From Clostridia bacterium (GTDB taxonomy: Bacteria; Bacillota; Clostridia; Lachnospirales; Anaerotignaceae), in NCBI GenBank assembly GCA_022651385.1, contig JALCQR010000008.1, positions 1 through 64,000 of the forward strand: a stretch of 64,000 nt of DNA. The letters are read 5' to 3'. Under the pieces are notes generated by a model, which searched no databases, was not told where the DNA came from, and saw only the letters and a program-made list of their open reading frames with translations. Below, one piece after another: positions 54,218 through 63,729 of the stretch (position 1 is its first letter; the number at the start of each line of letters is the position of its first letter). The position numbers and the translations under genes were made by a program.

Positions 54218-55498
54218 TTAAAACTGAGTAATTAAATTACCTTTTAAATCAAATTCAAGTGAAAACGGTTCACTTTGTATAGAAAGCTGTTTAATGTTTT
54301 CAGCTTCTTTAATCATTGACTCTGAAATAAGAATATCTTCTATTTCCAAAGAGTTGTTTATTATAATAATGCGAGGATTTTCATAATCTATTCCCAATGA
54401 GCTTGCAACACATGCCTTTAACACTTCCTCATCGCTGTCGACTATTACGGGTATGCGGTATGCCGTAGTGTCATAGCTTGTAATTGCGTTTGGATATGTA
54501 TCATCAAAACTTAATTTTTTATAAAATCTCATAGGAGCAAAATCAGCACGTCCCATGCCCGTTGCATTTCCGTGAGATTCATCGCTTAAATCAAGTATGC
54601 CTATTCGTTTTGAAGTTATACCCATTTTAAGTTTCGGATTTACACATCTTCCAACTATGTTTGGGTCCATACCCGCTCCTGTGTAATTTTTGCCTATTGA
54701 GCGTACAATAAGCGTATCACATGAATCAAGCCATATTCGTCCCATAGCTTTTTTTGCTCTTTCAAGCAGTTTTGGTTCTTCCTCAGGTATTTCCTTATCA
54801 GTAAGTACCTTCACGTCAAATGTCTTATCGAAAGAGTTTTCAAGAAGCGCAACACCCATTATAACATTTGTGTGTTTTATAACTTCTCTTCCGTTAAGAC
54901 CTATTCTATGTGACATACTGTCGTCGCCTTTTGAGTGGCATATATGTGCTCCGTACTGTTTTCCAAGCCCAATTGTCATCATTTTCATAAGGCCACTTTC
55001 ATAAGGCCCCTGAAAACTCGTGTGTGCTTTTACACGGTTAAGCACAATTATGCCGTCTGCCTCGTAAGCATTTTTATCTATACATACATCAAAATCTTCC
55101 ACATGGCTTATTTTTACCGTTTCCATAGATGAAAGAATAGGACATCCCATACTTTCTTCAGTAATGCCAAGGCTTTCCAGTATTTTTTTCTGGCCTTCGC
55201 CCGTGGCACCGCCATGACTGCCCATAGTAGGTATCAGGAAAGGTTCGGCATGTTGTTCTCTTATGTAATTAACAAGCGTTTTTGTAATAAAGTTCATGTT
55301 TGACACACCGCGGCTGCCACATGTTATACAAATGCGCTGCCCCGGTTTAATCTTGCCCTTTATTCCTTGCTTTTCAAAACCGTCTTTCAGTATTTTTAAA
55401 ATCTGCTCCTGAGTCAATTCATTATGCTCAAATATTTGATGTACTTTTACAAAACGAGGCAGATTTATATTGTTTATAAGTTTAGTTATACCAGACAT
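54218..55498 (-). CDS. LarA-like (lactate racemase N-domain, DUF2088) protein
   Basis: The 426-residue protein contains CITCGSRGVSNMNFITKTLV, then PTMGSHGGATGEGQKKILES, a pattern resembling the LarA N-domain where T/SHG histidines face the nickel-pincer cofactor. HTSFQGPYESGLMKMMTIGLG follows. It lacks close identity to true LarA, so racemase or epimerase activity on a hydroxy acid is only a family-based guess. It is the last gene of the five-gene leftward cluster. Confidence 0.72.
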   Translation of the reverse strand: MSGITKLINNINLPRFVKVHQIFEHNELTQEQILKILKDGFEKQGIKGKIKPGQRICITCGSRGVSNMNFITKTLVNYIREQHAEPFLIPTMGSHGGATGEGQKKILESLGITEESMGCPILSSMETVKISHVEDFDVCIDKNAYEADGIIVLNRVKAHTSFQGPYESGLMKMMTIGLGKQYGAHICHSKGDDSMSHRIGLNGREVIKHTNVIMGVALLENSFDKTFDVKVLTDKEIPEEEPKLLERAKKAMGRIWLDSCDTLIVRSIGKNYTGAGMDPNIVGRCVNPKLKMGITSKRIGILDLSDESHGNATGMGRADFAPMRFYKKLSFDDTYPNAITSYDTTAYRIPVIVDSDEEVLKACVASSLGIDYENPRIIIINNSLEIEDILISESMIKEAENIKQLSIQSEPFSLEFDLKGNLITQF

Positions 55499-55538
55499 AT
55501 TAAAAACTCCTATTCATATAGAGTTGAGAATATATTTG

Positions 55539-56066
55539 TCAAATAGTTTCTGCGGCACCTACAGGGTACTGCGCCAGCACCGCATTTGCCATATCAAGGC
55601 TAATTTCCTCAATGTTTTTGCCTTTGCTTACAGCTTTAAGATACGCTTCGCATGCGGCTTTTGCCTCATCAAACGGTCCCGGAACATTAATTATTGTCGT
55701 AGCTCCTTTTTTGCCGCACACAAGTTTAGACCACATGTGCCCGTTTTTGCCGTATATTTCATGTGAGGCATATTCATCAAGATACTTTTCAAGGGCCGAA
55801 TGAGTAAAATCCTTGCCGAGGGATTTGCTGAAACGGTGGCCTCCCCCGCTTCCGCCTATGAGCACAACCAAGTCAGGCTGTTTTTGTACAACCTCACTTA
55901 TTTTTTGAAAAATAGTATCTTCCACATCAAGCAGAGGACAAAGGCGGGTTACCTCAGCTTGAGGAAAAGCACGTACAATTTGTCTTATTATTTCCGGCGC
56001 ATCAATATCAAGCACTATTCCGCTTTTTATCTCGTCACCGGTAGGAAGGATATAAGCTGATTTCAT
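55539..56066 (-). CDS. MoCF-fold (MogA/MoaB/CinA-like) domain protein
   Basis: The protein starts MKSAYILPTGDEIKSGIVLD, with the TGDEI-G---D motif of molybdopterin-binding domains, VVLIGGSGGG in place of GGTG, and NVPGPFDEA near the end. The ATG at 56066 overlaps the previous gene's TAA as TAATG, evidence for coupled translation and for this start. Key MogA residues are altered, so molybdenum chemistry is uncertain. Confidence 0.68.
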   Translation of the reverse strand: MKSAYILPTGDEIKSGIVLDIDAPEIIRQIVRAFPQAEVTRLCPLLDVEDTIFQKISEVVQKQPDLVVLIGGSGGGHRFSKSLGKDFTHSALEKYLDEYASHEIYGKNGHMWSKLVCGKKGATTIINVPGPFDEAKAACEAYLKAVSKGKNIEEISLDMANAVLAQYPVGAAETI

Positions 56067-56425
56067 TATCGTTTCATCCATCTTTCTCTGGCACATTTAG
56101 AAATAGGTTCATCAGGAATAGAGTCATAATCCACTTCAACAATTTTGTCACTGCACGATATTTTTGTAAGGTCAGTTACAGTTATGCCTTCAGTAAGCAC
56201 AATGCTTTTGACAATTCCTTCTTCATTTTTGCGCACTTGGTCAGGTTCAATATTATAAACATCCATTTCAATATTGTCTCCTGTAACACCGATTACACGT
56301 ACAAATGTATGAAGCTTATCAGCAAGTATCTGCTCAAGCTGTTTTGTATTAAGACCATTTACCTCTAATCCGGATATTTTAAGAACCGATTTATCAGCAT
56401 GTGCGATAATATATTCATGTTCCAT
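56066..56425 (-). CDS. Unrecognised 119-residue protein
   Basis: I do not recognise the family. The sequence is soluble, acidic and alpha/beta in character (EHEYIIAHADKSVLKISGLE, VRVIGVTGDNIEMDVYNIEP, KIVEVDYDSIPDEP). There are two cysteines near the C-terminus, no membrane span and no signal peptide. It is joined by overlap to the MoCF-fold gene and lies after a hairpin downstream of the 343-residue gene. Good AGAGGT site before the ATG. It is probably a subunit or partner of its neighbours. Confidence 0.65.
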   Translation of the reverse strand: MEHEYIIAHADKSVLKISGLEVNGLNTKQLEQILADKLHTFVRVIGVTGDNIEMDVYNIEPDQVRKNEEGIVKSIVLTEGITVTDLTKISCSDKIVEVDYDSIPDEPISKCARERWMKR

Positions 56426-56452
56426 ATATTTTACCTCTGACTATTATATACA

Positions 56453-56484
56453 CACACCCTTATTCCATACAGAACAAGGGTGTG
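56453..56484 (-). other. Intercistronic hairpin in the five-gene cluster
   Basis: CACACCCTT pairs with AAGGGTGTG over a 14-base loop. No U tract follows on the minus strand, so it may protect or process the mRNA rather than end it. Confidence 0.55.
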
Positions 56485-56506
56485 ACAAATTTATTTTCTA
56501 ATTATC

Positions 56507-57538
56507 TTAAACCTCAGCATAGCAAATATTACATATATCTGATACTTTGAAAAGCTTTCCTTCGCTTATACCTGGTACAATTTCATCGGCATTAGCGATA
56601 ACTTCTTCACGTGAAAGTTTCTTTGAAGGAGCTTCAAGCCAGCTGCGTTTAATTCCTACGCTTTCAAGTTCAACCCATGCTCTGTCTTCAATATTGTCAA
56701 ATGCAATAGGAGAACCAAATGCTTTAGCTATTGAAAGAACTGCAGGCGAACATCCAAGGTCACGTCCAGGAACAAGTCCTATTTCAAGAGCACGGAGTGT
56801 ATATTCTGCAAGAGTCTGTTTTCGCCCGGCAATTGCAGGATAGTCACTCTTAACTGTCTTTGCATATACACCTGAGTTATGAGCAGTTAAACCGGCGCCA
56901 TATGAACGGTTGAAAATACGTCCGTATGTTTCAAATACAACCATGCCGATACCAACAGAAATTTCAGGACCGGCAGGGCCAATAAGAACCTCACCGTCGT
57001 GCATTATCTCAAGAGCGCCGTATGCAGGTACAAGTATTTCAGTCATATCTACTACGTTCATAAATTCCGAACCTGTATTATTGTTTGCAATACGTCCTGT
57101 AATTGTCTGTGTCTCATTATGAGCAACACGAGGAAGTCTGTCTTCAAAGTTAGGTCCCCTGAAAAGCTGTTTTCCTCTGTAAGCCGGTATTGCATTCCAC
57201 TGTTTCATATGCGGCTCTTCCTGAAGAAGTTTTTCGGAATACGGTCTTTCGGAAATACCAAGATACCCGAAGTCACGGTTAATCATGCCATAGTCTATTG
57301 AGGCAAATGCAACAACTGCATAATCAACTACTATGCCGTCACTTGTTACAGTTATGGCATCCATATCCATAACGTCAATGGCAGCCGGCTCCTTAAAATT
57401 CTTTGCCATTACATTGCATGCCTCACGATATGTAAGACCTGCTGCCAAAACATCTTTTTTGTCAATAAAAATAAGATTAATAGGCACTCTTCCTTCAGCA
57501 GCACCCTTTGGAATAAGTTTATATTTTAACTTAGACAT
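56507..57538 (-). CDS. Unrecognised 343-residue protein
   Basis: I cannot name the family. The sequence has no signal peptide or membrane span. It is rich in conserved-looking glycine turns: RVAHNETQTITGRIANNNTG, GALEIMHDGEVLIGPAGPEI and RSYGAGLTAHNSGVYAKTVK. A cysteine pair, CNIC, lies at the C-terminus. Cysteines and histidines suggest a metal site or catalytic role. It is the second gene of the cluster, 50 bases after the 124-residue gene, with AAAGGAATT before the ATG. Confidence 0.7.
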   Translation of the reverse strand: MSKLKYKLIPKGAAEGRVPINLIFIDKKDVLAAGLTYREACNVMAKNFKEPAAIDVMDMDAITVTSDGIVVDYAVVAFASIDYGMINRDFGYLGISERPYSEKLLQEEPHMKQWNAIPAYRGKQLFRGPNFEDRLPRVAHNETQTITGRIANNNTGSEFMNVVDMTEILVPAYGALEIMHDGEVLIGPAGPEISVGIGMVVFETYGRIFNRSYGAGLTAHNSGVYAKTVKSDYPAIAGRKQTLAEYTLRALEIGLVPGRDLGCSPAVLSIAKAFGSPIAFDNIEDRAWVELESVGIKRSWLEAPSKKLSREEVIANADEIVPGISEGKLFKVSDICNICYAEV

Positions 57539-57588
57539 ATCTAAAATTCCTTTCTTTTACATTAACTGTAATATAATTTATTGTCTTT

Positions 57589-57963
57589 TTAGTCGTATGA
57601 AACTCTGCGGTCGTCAACTTCTTCTGAATCATGATAATAACATTCAGGAGCAGGAGTTGTGATAAACATACTCTCAAGGATAGTTTTTTTGCTCTTTCCA
57701 TCCTTCTGGACACCTTTTATTACTACAGTGTGAATGGTTTCAGGAATTTGCGGAAGAACAGTAACTTCTACTTTTGCAACGTTTGGATCTTGAGTAATTT
57801 CAATAATTTCTTCCTCGATTCGTCCAACACGAAGAGAAGCAAGTTTTGCACTCTTCATGCTTTCAAGACCACGAAGAACTACTTCCGTCTCCGGACGGAG
57901 TTTTTTGCCGGCTGCTGCAACTTTTTTACAGAAATCCGGTAGTTTTGTGTGCATTAATTTCAT
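57589..57963 (-). CDS. Unrecognised 124-residue protein
   Basis: No family recognised. The protein has a basic N-terminal helix (MKLMHTKLPDFCKKVAAAGK), a central alpha/beta section (VAKVEVTVLPQIPETIHTVV) and an acidic end. It is the first gene of the leftward cluster. A GGGGGAAAC site lies before the ATG. Confidence 0.65.
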   Translation of the reverse strand: MKLMHTKLPDFCKKVAAAGKKLRPETEVVLRGLESMKSAKLASLRVGRIEEEIIEITQDPNVAKVEVTVLPQIPETIHTVVIKGVQKDGKSKKTILESMFITTPAPECYYHDSEEVDDRRVSYD

Positions 57964-58174
57964 GGTAATGTTTCCCCCTTGTTTAATATAAACAATTTTT
58001 AATAATAATTGTTACATTGATTTATTACAATACTAATATATCACTCGTTTTTTAAAAAATCAATATGTTTTTTGAATATTAGAATATTAATTTTTTTTAA
58101 ATCAGATATGTTTGACAAATATAGTATCTGGCAGTAAAATCTGCTCATAATTATTCATAAAGGAGCGTACTGTT

Positions 58175-58813
58175 ATGAAGTCTTTAAACAAACGTATAGG
58201 AATACTCGGCGGTACATTTAACCCTATCCACAACGCCCATATAGCTATGGCACAGTCAGCTATAAAAAATGCAAACCTTGATAAAGTGCTGCTGCTTGTG
58301 GCAAATAATCCTCCGCATAAAAATCTGAAGGAATCCGTTAAAGCATCAGACCGAATGCGTATGGCACAGCTTGCAGCCGCCGATTATCCCAAAATCTCTA
58401 TATGTGATATAGAGTTTGGGATACAGGGCAAAAGCTATGCAGTTAAATCATTGGATGCGATACGCAAAAAATACACAAATGCAAAACTCTTTTACATTGT
58501 TGGAGGTGACACGCTTGAAAGTATGCCATATTGGTACGAAAGCGGAAAAATTTTCTCTTATGTAAGTATAGTGTGTATCAGAAGATGCAAAAACAACAGT
58601 GAAAACGGTGTTGCTCAGTATATTGAAAAAAAATACGGCACATCTGTTCAGATAATAGAAGACAAAGTTCCAGATATATCCTCAACCGTTATACGTGAAA
58701 ATATACGAAAGGGACTTCCTATAGACAATTTTGTACCTGCATCTGTTGCACATTATATATATGAAAATCACCTGTATATGATTCGCAATTCAAAAGAAAT
58801 AGTCAAATTATAA
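58175..58813 (+). CDS. nadD: Nicotinate-nucleotide adenylyltransferase
   Basis: The 212-residue protein begins with ILGGTFNPIHNAHIAMAQSA, the nucleotidyltransferase HxGH-type loop (HNAH). VADRMRMAQLA-like ASDRMRMAQLAAADYP and the ISSTVIRENI motif at the C-terminus follow. It makes deamido-NAD. It is divergent from the five-gene cluster and not obviously related to it. AAGGAGCG precedes the ATG. Confidence 0.95.
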   Translation: MKSLNKRIGILGGTFNPIHNAHIAMAQSAIKNANLDKVLLLVANNPPHKNLKESVKASDRMRMAQLAAADYPKISICDIEFGIQGKSYAVKSLDAIRKKYTNAKLFYIVGGDTLESMPYWYESGKIFSYVSIVCIRRCKNNSENGVAQYIEKKYGTSVQIIEDKVPDISSTVIRENIRKGLPIDNFVPASVAHYIYENHLYMIRNSKEIVKL

Positions 58814-59364
58814 CATATTACAAAATTATATATTGTTTTCGTCATATTTGTGTGCAGTATATTACTATAGAGTTTTAAATTATTCTAATAATTTTAATAT
58901 ACTGTTGACAATTTCATATAATTGGTCGTATAATAATGGCAATTAATTAGTGTAATTGTCTTTTTATTTATTCATGCTGATATATTAAAATATATGATGT
59001 ATTCATATTGAATTTTTGTAAAAATTCATATTATATTTTCAGATACGTATAATATAAAGAGATTTACCAAGACAACCTTTAACAAATGCGTTTATCAGTA
59101 AATTCAATCGAAGGTGGATTGATTTTTTATTTACCTTTAATAATATATTAGTATTATATTATGTTAGTACATGTAGTACGTTATTTTAACGCAAGTCCCT
59201 GTATAATTATTCAAAACAAATGAATATTACAAGGCTGCTCCGTTTCCGAAAAACTAATATAATAAAATTTTATATTGTATTTAAACTTAACAGTAGCGAA
59301 CGCTGTTGAGCATTAAATAAAGCATTAATATAAAAATTTTTATTAAGAAAGAAAGGGAGAATTT
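58814..59364. other. Long leader before the sodium symporter gene
   Basis: This 551-base AT-rich region has a possible terminator (TCAATC/GATTGA then TTTTTT at 59104-59128). Small inverted repeats GTAC-ATGTA-GTAC and CGTT-ATTTT-AACG lie near 59167-59192. A hairpin AACAG-TA-GCG/CGCTGTT lies near 59289-59307. No known riboswitch is recognised. Confidence 0.45.
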
Positions 59365-60801
59365 ATGAGTATCAATTGGTTGTTGTTAGGTTCAGTTATT
59401 GTCTACATATGTATTGTTGTAGGCGTAGGCGCAATATCCAGTAGGAGACACCCTGCAAAAGACACAAAAGATATGGCTCTTGCAGGCAAACAGCTTGGTC
59501 CATTGGTCCTTGGAGGTACAATGGCAGCTACTTGGGTTGGCGGCGGCACCATTACCGGCGGCAGTTTGGCTGTCGGTGCAAATTACGGTGTTTTTCCAGC
59601 TCTTGGCTACACGCTTTTCTCTTGCTGTGCCCCATTACTTTTGTACGTTATTGCGTCAAAGGTTAATCGTCGTGGAGCAATGACGGTAGGAGCTATTTTT
59701 CATGACCGTTATGGTGATTTTGCCAAATATTTCAGTGCTATAGTAATAGTAATTGCCTATGTTGGAACAGCTTCATACCAGTTTAAAGCTTTCGGCAACG
59801 CTATATATGTATGCACAGGAATTAATATTGATGTTGCTATGGTTGTTGGTGTTATAATAATTACATCTATTGCCATGATGGGTGGTATGCGAAGCGTAGC
59901 AATAACAGACTGTATAGGTGCTATATTCATATGCTTTGCTATGATTGTAACTCTTGTAACTCTTACAGGATCAAACGGCGGTTTTTCAGGCATTGCTGCC
60001 CGTGCTGCCGAAGGCACAACAAAATTCCCATTTGGAAATATGCTCGTTTTAGACTGGCTCGCTCTTACATTCGGAGGTACAATGAATATCATTGGTGACC
60101 AGAACTTTATACAGAGAATGTCAGCCGGCAAAAATGACAAGACACTTAAAAGAGCAATAGTAATATTCGTTGTACTTATTCTTGCTGTTCAAATATGTTC
60201 ATCAACATTGGGCTGGGTACTTCGTACTAAATATCCTGATGTTAATTCAAGTCTTATATTCTTTACATATGCCGCTGATGCCGCTCCTGTCATCGGAGCT
60301 ATGATGCTTGCCTGCGGCGCTGCTCTTATACTTACAACTGCAAACTCTTATCTGCTTTCAGCAACAACAAGCGGTGTAATGGATTTATGGTGTGTATTTG
60401 TAGATAAAAAAGCTACAGAAAAAAGAAAAGTATGGTACATAAGAGCATGTCTTGTAGTATTTGCGGTAGTTGCATTTGTAATGTGTCGTTTCTTCCCGGA
60501 TGTGCTTTCAATTCAGACTTATGTTTACGCTCTTTACAGCTCGGCTATCACACCTGCACTTTTTGCAGCACTTCTTTGGAAAAAAGTTACAAAACAAGGC
60601 GCAGTCAGTTCTATCGTTTCAGGAACGTTAATTACTCTTGTTAACGAATTTTCCGGAAAGCCAATTCATGGTATAGCAAGTGCTATATTTGCCATACCGG
60701 TATCCGTTCTTCTTCTTTACTTTGTATCAAAAGCTACATATAAAGGACCAACAGATTCCGACAGAGAATTCTTTAAGGAGCAAGGAGAAAGCTTAAGCTG
60801 A
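59365..60801 (+). CDS. Sodium:solute symporter (SSS family)
   Basis: The 478-residue protein has about 13 spans. Family features are DMALAGKQLGPLVLGGTMAA near residue 35, WVGGGTITGGSLAV, GGMRSVAITDCIGAIFIC and MNIIGDQNFIQRMSAGKNDK. The sodium-site segment is around residue 320 (AALILTTANSYLLSATTSGV). Substrate is unknown; organic acids, amino acids and purine-like compounds are all possible. It may serve the nearby cluster. AAGGGAG precedes the ATG. Confidence 0.93.
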   Translation: MSINWLLLGSVIVYICIVVGVGAISSRRHPAKDTKDMALAGKQLGPLVLGGTMAATWVGGGTITGGSLAVGANYGVFPALGYTLFSCCAPLLLYVIASKVNRRGAMTVGAIFHDRYGDFAKYFSAIVIVIAYVGTASYQFKAFGNAIYVCTGINIDVAMVVGVIIITSIAMMGGMRSVAITDCIGAIFICFAMIVTLVTLTGSNGGFSGIAARAAEGTTKFPFGNMLVLDWLALTFGGTMNIIGDQNFIQRMSAGKNDKTLKRAIVIFVVLILAVQICSSTLGWVLRTKYPDVNSSLIFFTYAADAAPVIGAMMLACGAALILTTANSYLLSATTSGVMDLWCVFVDKKATEKRKVWYIRACLVVFAVVAFVMCRFFPDVLSIQTYVYALYSSAITPALFAALLWKKVTKQGAVSSIVSGTLITLVNEFSGKPIHGIASAIFAIPVSVLLLYFVSKATYKGPTDSDREFFKEQGESLS

Positions 60802-60820
60802 TTTAACAGGCATTTTTCTG

Positions 60821-60853
60821 AGGCAGACAAAGATAATGCACGATCTGCCTTTT
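60821..60853 (+). terminator. Terminator of the symporter gene
   Basis: AGGCAGA pairs with TCTGCCT over a 16-base loop, then TTTAAATTTT. Confidence 0.8.
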
Positions 60854-61002
60854 AAATTTTAATTTTATAGATATATTAATATAGTAAAGACGTAATATAA
60901 TTATATATATAAAAATTATCGGTTTGATTTAATTTCATTGGCCGATATGGCGTTTGTTCGCATTGAAATAAAATACTTTCCGAGGTTAAAATTAGGGGAT
61001 AT

Positions 61003-61048
61003 CCGACAGATAGTTATCTTTTTAAAGATTAGTATCTGTCGGTTTTTT
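61003..61048 (+). terminator. Strong terminator without an assigned gene
   Basis: CCGACAGATA pairs with TATCTGTCGG over a 20-base loop, followed by TTTTTT. It may end an unannotated RNA begun after 60855. Confidence 0.85.
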
Positions 61049-61116
61049 AGTTTAATTAATAATACTGTTTAAATATAAGCCAAATATAATGGCACAGCTA
61101 TAATAACGAGAAAAGA

Positions 61117-61152
61117 CAAAAATGGCACCGTTAATAACCGGCGCCATTTTTG
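61117..61152 (-). terminator. Terminator of the NifX/ParA series
   Basis: In minus sense ATGGCGCCG pairs with CGGTGCCAT over an eight-base loop, followed by TTTTT. Confidence 0.9.
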
Positions 61153-61222
61153 TATAATTAGATATTATAATTATAGTCTCTTGTGCGCATTTAATTTAAT
61201 TAGGCAGGCTTTATAAATATTT

Positions 61223-61579
61223 TTATCTTCCGCACTCGTCAGCATGCTGATGTTCATGGCAAACAGAACCGGTTGATTTTAATTTGCCCTGTAAATAATT
61301 ATTTACTGCTGTTTCTGCGTCTCCTGATGCTCCGGTTATAACTTCAATACCTTTTTCATTGAAAATGTCAACGGCACCGCCGCCCATACCGCCTGAAATG
61401 ATAACATTTACTCCCTTGTCATTCAGAAAAACCGGTAAAAATCCAGGTTTATGTCCCGGATTCGGTACAAATTCCTTGTTCTTAATCTGGTTGTTTTCAG
61501 CCTCAAATATTGCAAAGCCCTCACAATGACCAAAATGCTGTGTTACCATTTTACCCTCACTTGCAACTGCAATTTTCAT
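61223..61579 (-). CDS. NifX/NifB-like FeMo-cofactor-domain protein
   Basis: The 118-residue protein begins MKIAVASEGKMVTQHFGHCE, the opening of the dinitrogenase iron-molybdenum cofactor domain. Residues GHKPGFLPVFLNDKGVNVII and GGMGGGAVDIFNEKGIEV follow. A His/Cys tail (CHEHQHADECGR) suggests metal binding. Such proteins occur beside Mrp ATPases in anaerobes. ATG at 61579 follows AAAGGAG. Confidence 0.9.
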   Translation of the reverse strand: MKIAVASEGKMVTQHFGHCEGFAIFEAENNQIKNKEFVPNPGHKPGFLPVFLNDKGVNVIISGGMGGGAVDIFNEKGIEVITGASGDAETAVNNYLQGKLKSTGSVCHEHQHADECGR

Positions 61580-61652
61580 AATATAATTTCTCCTTTCATT
61601 ATTCACTTAATTATGACTGTTTTAAATTAAATTGTTTTAATGCTTTTATTTC

Positions 61653-62525
61653 TTAATTTGCGCTTTCGCAAAAAAAGTTTTCATAAATGTTATTCCATAT
61701 TGATTTAATAGCTTTTCCGGCAGGACTGTCTGGATAACAGGCAATGCTTTTGCAGCTGTTTACAGCTTTTACAACTGTTTCGTCAAACGGTATTTTGCCT
61801 ATCACAGGAACATTAATATCTTTACAATATTTTTCTATTTCAATTGCATTTTCAGTATTTACATCAAATTTATTTATACATACGGCACACATTGTACCGA
61901 AATTTCTCGCCGTATCTATAATTCTTTTCATATCATGCATGCCTGATATTGTAGGCTCTGCAACAATCAAAACTATATCAACGCCGCTTATTGATGCAAT
62001 AACCGGACACCCTATTCCCGGTGAGCCGTCTATTATGGCAAGCTCCGCATCCGTCGCTTCGTTTACAAGCTGATTTTTTACCGCCGCTACGAGTTTTCCG
62101 GATGTACCGCTGCCCATTTTAAGCTGTGCCGAAGAAAATACCTTATCGTCATACTTATATAGTTTAAGGCTTCCCGATGAATATTCAGTCATCTTAATTG
62201 CATGTACGGGACAAATTTCCGCACATAATCCGCAGCCTTCACATTCATAAATTCCAACCGTATAGTCTTTTATTGCATCAAAACGGCAGCTTTTTTCACA
62301 TAAACCGCATTGAATACACTTTGAACTGTCAATAACCGCTTTGCCTAAGCCATAAAAATCCGTCTTTACTGGTTCAGGCATTTTTTGTGAAACAATTAAA
62401 TGAAGATTAGGCGCATCTACATCACAGTCTGCAAAAGCACGGCATTTACTAAGCTCTATAAATGCACTTGACACTGTAGTTTTGCCAGTGCCGCCTTTGC
62501 CGCTTAATACAAGAAGCTGTTTCAT
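61653..62525 (-). CDS. ParA/MinD-type ATPase with inserted ferredoxin domain
   Basis: The 290-residue protein has the P-loop SGKGGTGKTTV, two inserted 4Fe-4S motifs (CIQCGLCEKSCRF and CEGCGLCAEICPV, near 65-115) and IIDGSPGIGCPV. Proteins of this type are thought to act in iron-sulfur or cofactor assembly. It overlaps the paralogue by four bases. Confidence 0.92.
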   Translation of the reverse strand: MKQLLVLSGKGGTGKTTVSSAFIELSKCRAFADCDVDAPNLHLIVSQKMPEPVKTDFYGLGKAVIDSSKCIQCGLCEKSCRFDAIKDYTVGIYECEGCGLCAEICPVHAIKMTEYSSGSLKLYKYDDKVFSSAQLKMGSGTSGKLVAAVKNQLVNEATDAELAIIDGSPGIGCPVIASISGVDIVLIVAEPTISGMHDMKRIIDTARNFGTMCAVCINKFDVNTENAIEIEKYCKDINVPVIGKIPFDETVVKAVNSCKSIACYPDSPAGKAIKSIWNNIYENFFCESAN

Positions 62526-63358
62526 TGCTCTGCCTCCTTTTCAACGTCTTTAAGCAGTTTTTGAAAAAGCTCTTTATACTGCTTTGTTTCACGTACGGCT
62601 ATAAGACCTTTGGAATTTAATTTGCCTAAATCCTGATTAAAAGGAACTTTGGCAAGAATATTGATTTTTTTATCAATGCAAAATTTTTCAGCAGGATTTT
62701 CTTCAGGCAAACATTTGTTAAGCACAACTCCAAACGGTTTTTTAAACAGTTTAACCAAATTATAAACCATTTCCAGATTATGCACTCCAAAAAGTGTCGG
62801 CTCCGCAACCAAAATACAAAAATCTGCTTTTCTAATGCTCTCCATTACAATACAGGCACTTCCCGGAGGGCAGTCAATTACCGTCGTTCCCTGATTTGGC
62901 ATTTTCTCCATAAGCCCTTTTATAATAGGCACTCCTGAAACCTCTCCAGTATTTAAACATCCTGTTAGAATAGTTACATTTTCAGATGTACCATTTTCAA
63001 TTGTGCCGATTTCTCTGTCTTTTTCGGAAATTGCTTTTTCTGGACAAATGACTGAACATCCGCCGCATGAATGGCATACCTCATAAAAAATTAAAAATTT
63101 CTTTTTAATCAGAGCAAGTGCATTATATCTGCAAAATTCAACACATTTTCTGCATCCTGTGCATTTACTCATATCAACTTCAGGTACAGATACCGCAACA
63201 GGTAGCTTTTTTGTATTTTCGGGTTTTAAAAACAAATATCCGTTTGGTTCCTCAACATCACAATCCACATATACCGACTTATCAGCGGCACAGGCAAGAT
63301 TGACAGATACAAAAGTTTTTCCGGTTCCCCCTTTTCCGCTGAGCACGGCAATTTTCAT
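62522..63358 (-). CDS. ParA/MinD-type ATPase with inserted ferredoxin domain (paralogue)
   Basis: The 278-residue protein has P-loop LSGKGGTGKTFVSV, clusters CTGCRKCVEFCRY and CHSCGGCSVICPE, and VIDCPPGSACIVMESI. It and the gene at 61653 look like a duplicated pair and may form a heterodimer. It abuts the NifX-like gene at 63358, sharing one base. Confidence 0.92.
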   Translation of the reverse strand: MKIAVLSGKGGTGKTFVSVNLACAADKSVYVDCDVEEPNGYLFLKPENTKKLPVAVSVPEVDMSKCTGCRKCVEFCRYNALALIKKKFLIFYEVCHSCGGCSVICPEKAISEKDREIGTIENGTSENVTILTGCLNTGEVSGVPIIKGLMEKMPNQGTTVIDCPPGSACIVMESIRKADFCILVAEPTLFGVHNLEMVYNLVKLFKKPFGVVLNKCLPEENPAEKFCIDKKINILAKVPFNQDLGKLNSKGLIAVRETKQYKELFQKLLKDVEKEAEQ

Positions 63359-63729
63359 TATTTTTCACCCCCATGGTTGTGAAAACCAGCATGAATCTGA
63401 GTCAATAAAGGAAGTTTTCCGGCTTTAAATTTTTCAATATTTTCATTAACCGAACCGTCCTGTGCTTTATACATTTTAATATCGGCTGCATTTAACACAT
63501 CGGCTGCATTCTGGCCGCATCTATATGTTATAACAGCATCGGCATGGCTGTCTACGAGCATTTGAGCTGCTTTAATTCCTGCCCCGCCCTGACTGGCAAT
63601 AGCCGAGTTATCAATAAACTTATGTTCTTCGCTTTCTGTGTCATATAAAGCAAAAAAAGGAGTTCGTCCGAATGAAGGGCATACAGCAGTATCAAGAGAT
63701 TTCTTTTCCACAGGTAATATTAATTTCAT
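63358..63729 (-). CDS. NifX/NifB-like FeMo-cofactor-domain protein
   Basis: The 123-residue protein begins MKLILPVEKKSLDTAVCPSF and has the domain's FALYDTESEEHKFIDN and GGAGIKAAQMLVDSHADAVI segments. It ends with histidines (HAGFHNHGGEK). It is the second NifX-like protein of the series. AGGAAAGC precedes the ATG. Confidence 0.88.
   Translation of the reverse strand: MKLILPVEKKSLDTAVCPSFGRTPFFALYDTESEEHKFIDNSAIASQGGAGIKAAQMLVDSHADAVITYRCGQNAADVLNAADIKMYKAQDGSVNENIEKFKAGKLPLLTQIHAGFHNHGGEK

Larger units (their letters stand above)
60802..61222. other. Spacer with three terminators and a possible small RNA
   Basis: Between the symporter terminator and the leftward NifX-like gene lies about 200 bases of AT-rich sequence containing ATCGG/CCGAT near 60920-60950. 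The strong rightward terminator at 61003 has no gene before it. Confidence 0.5.
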
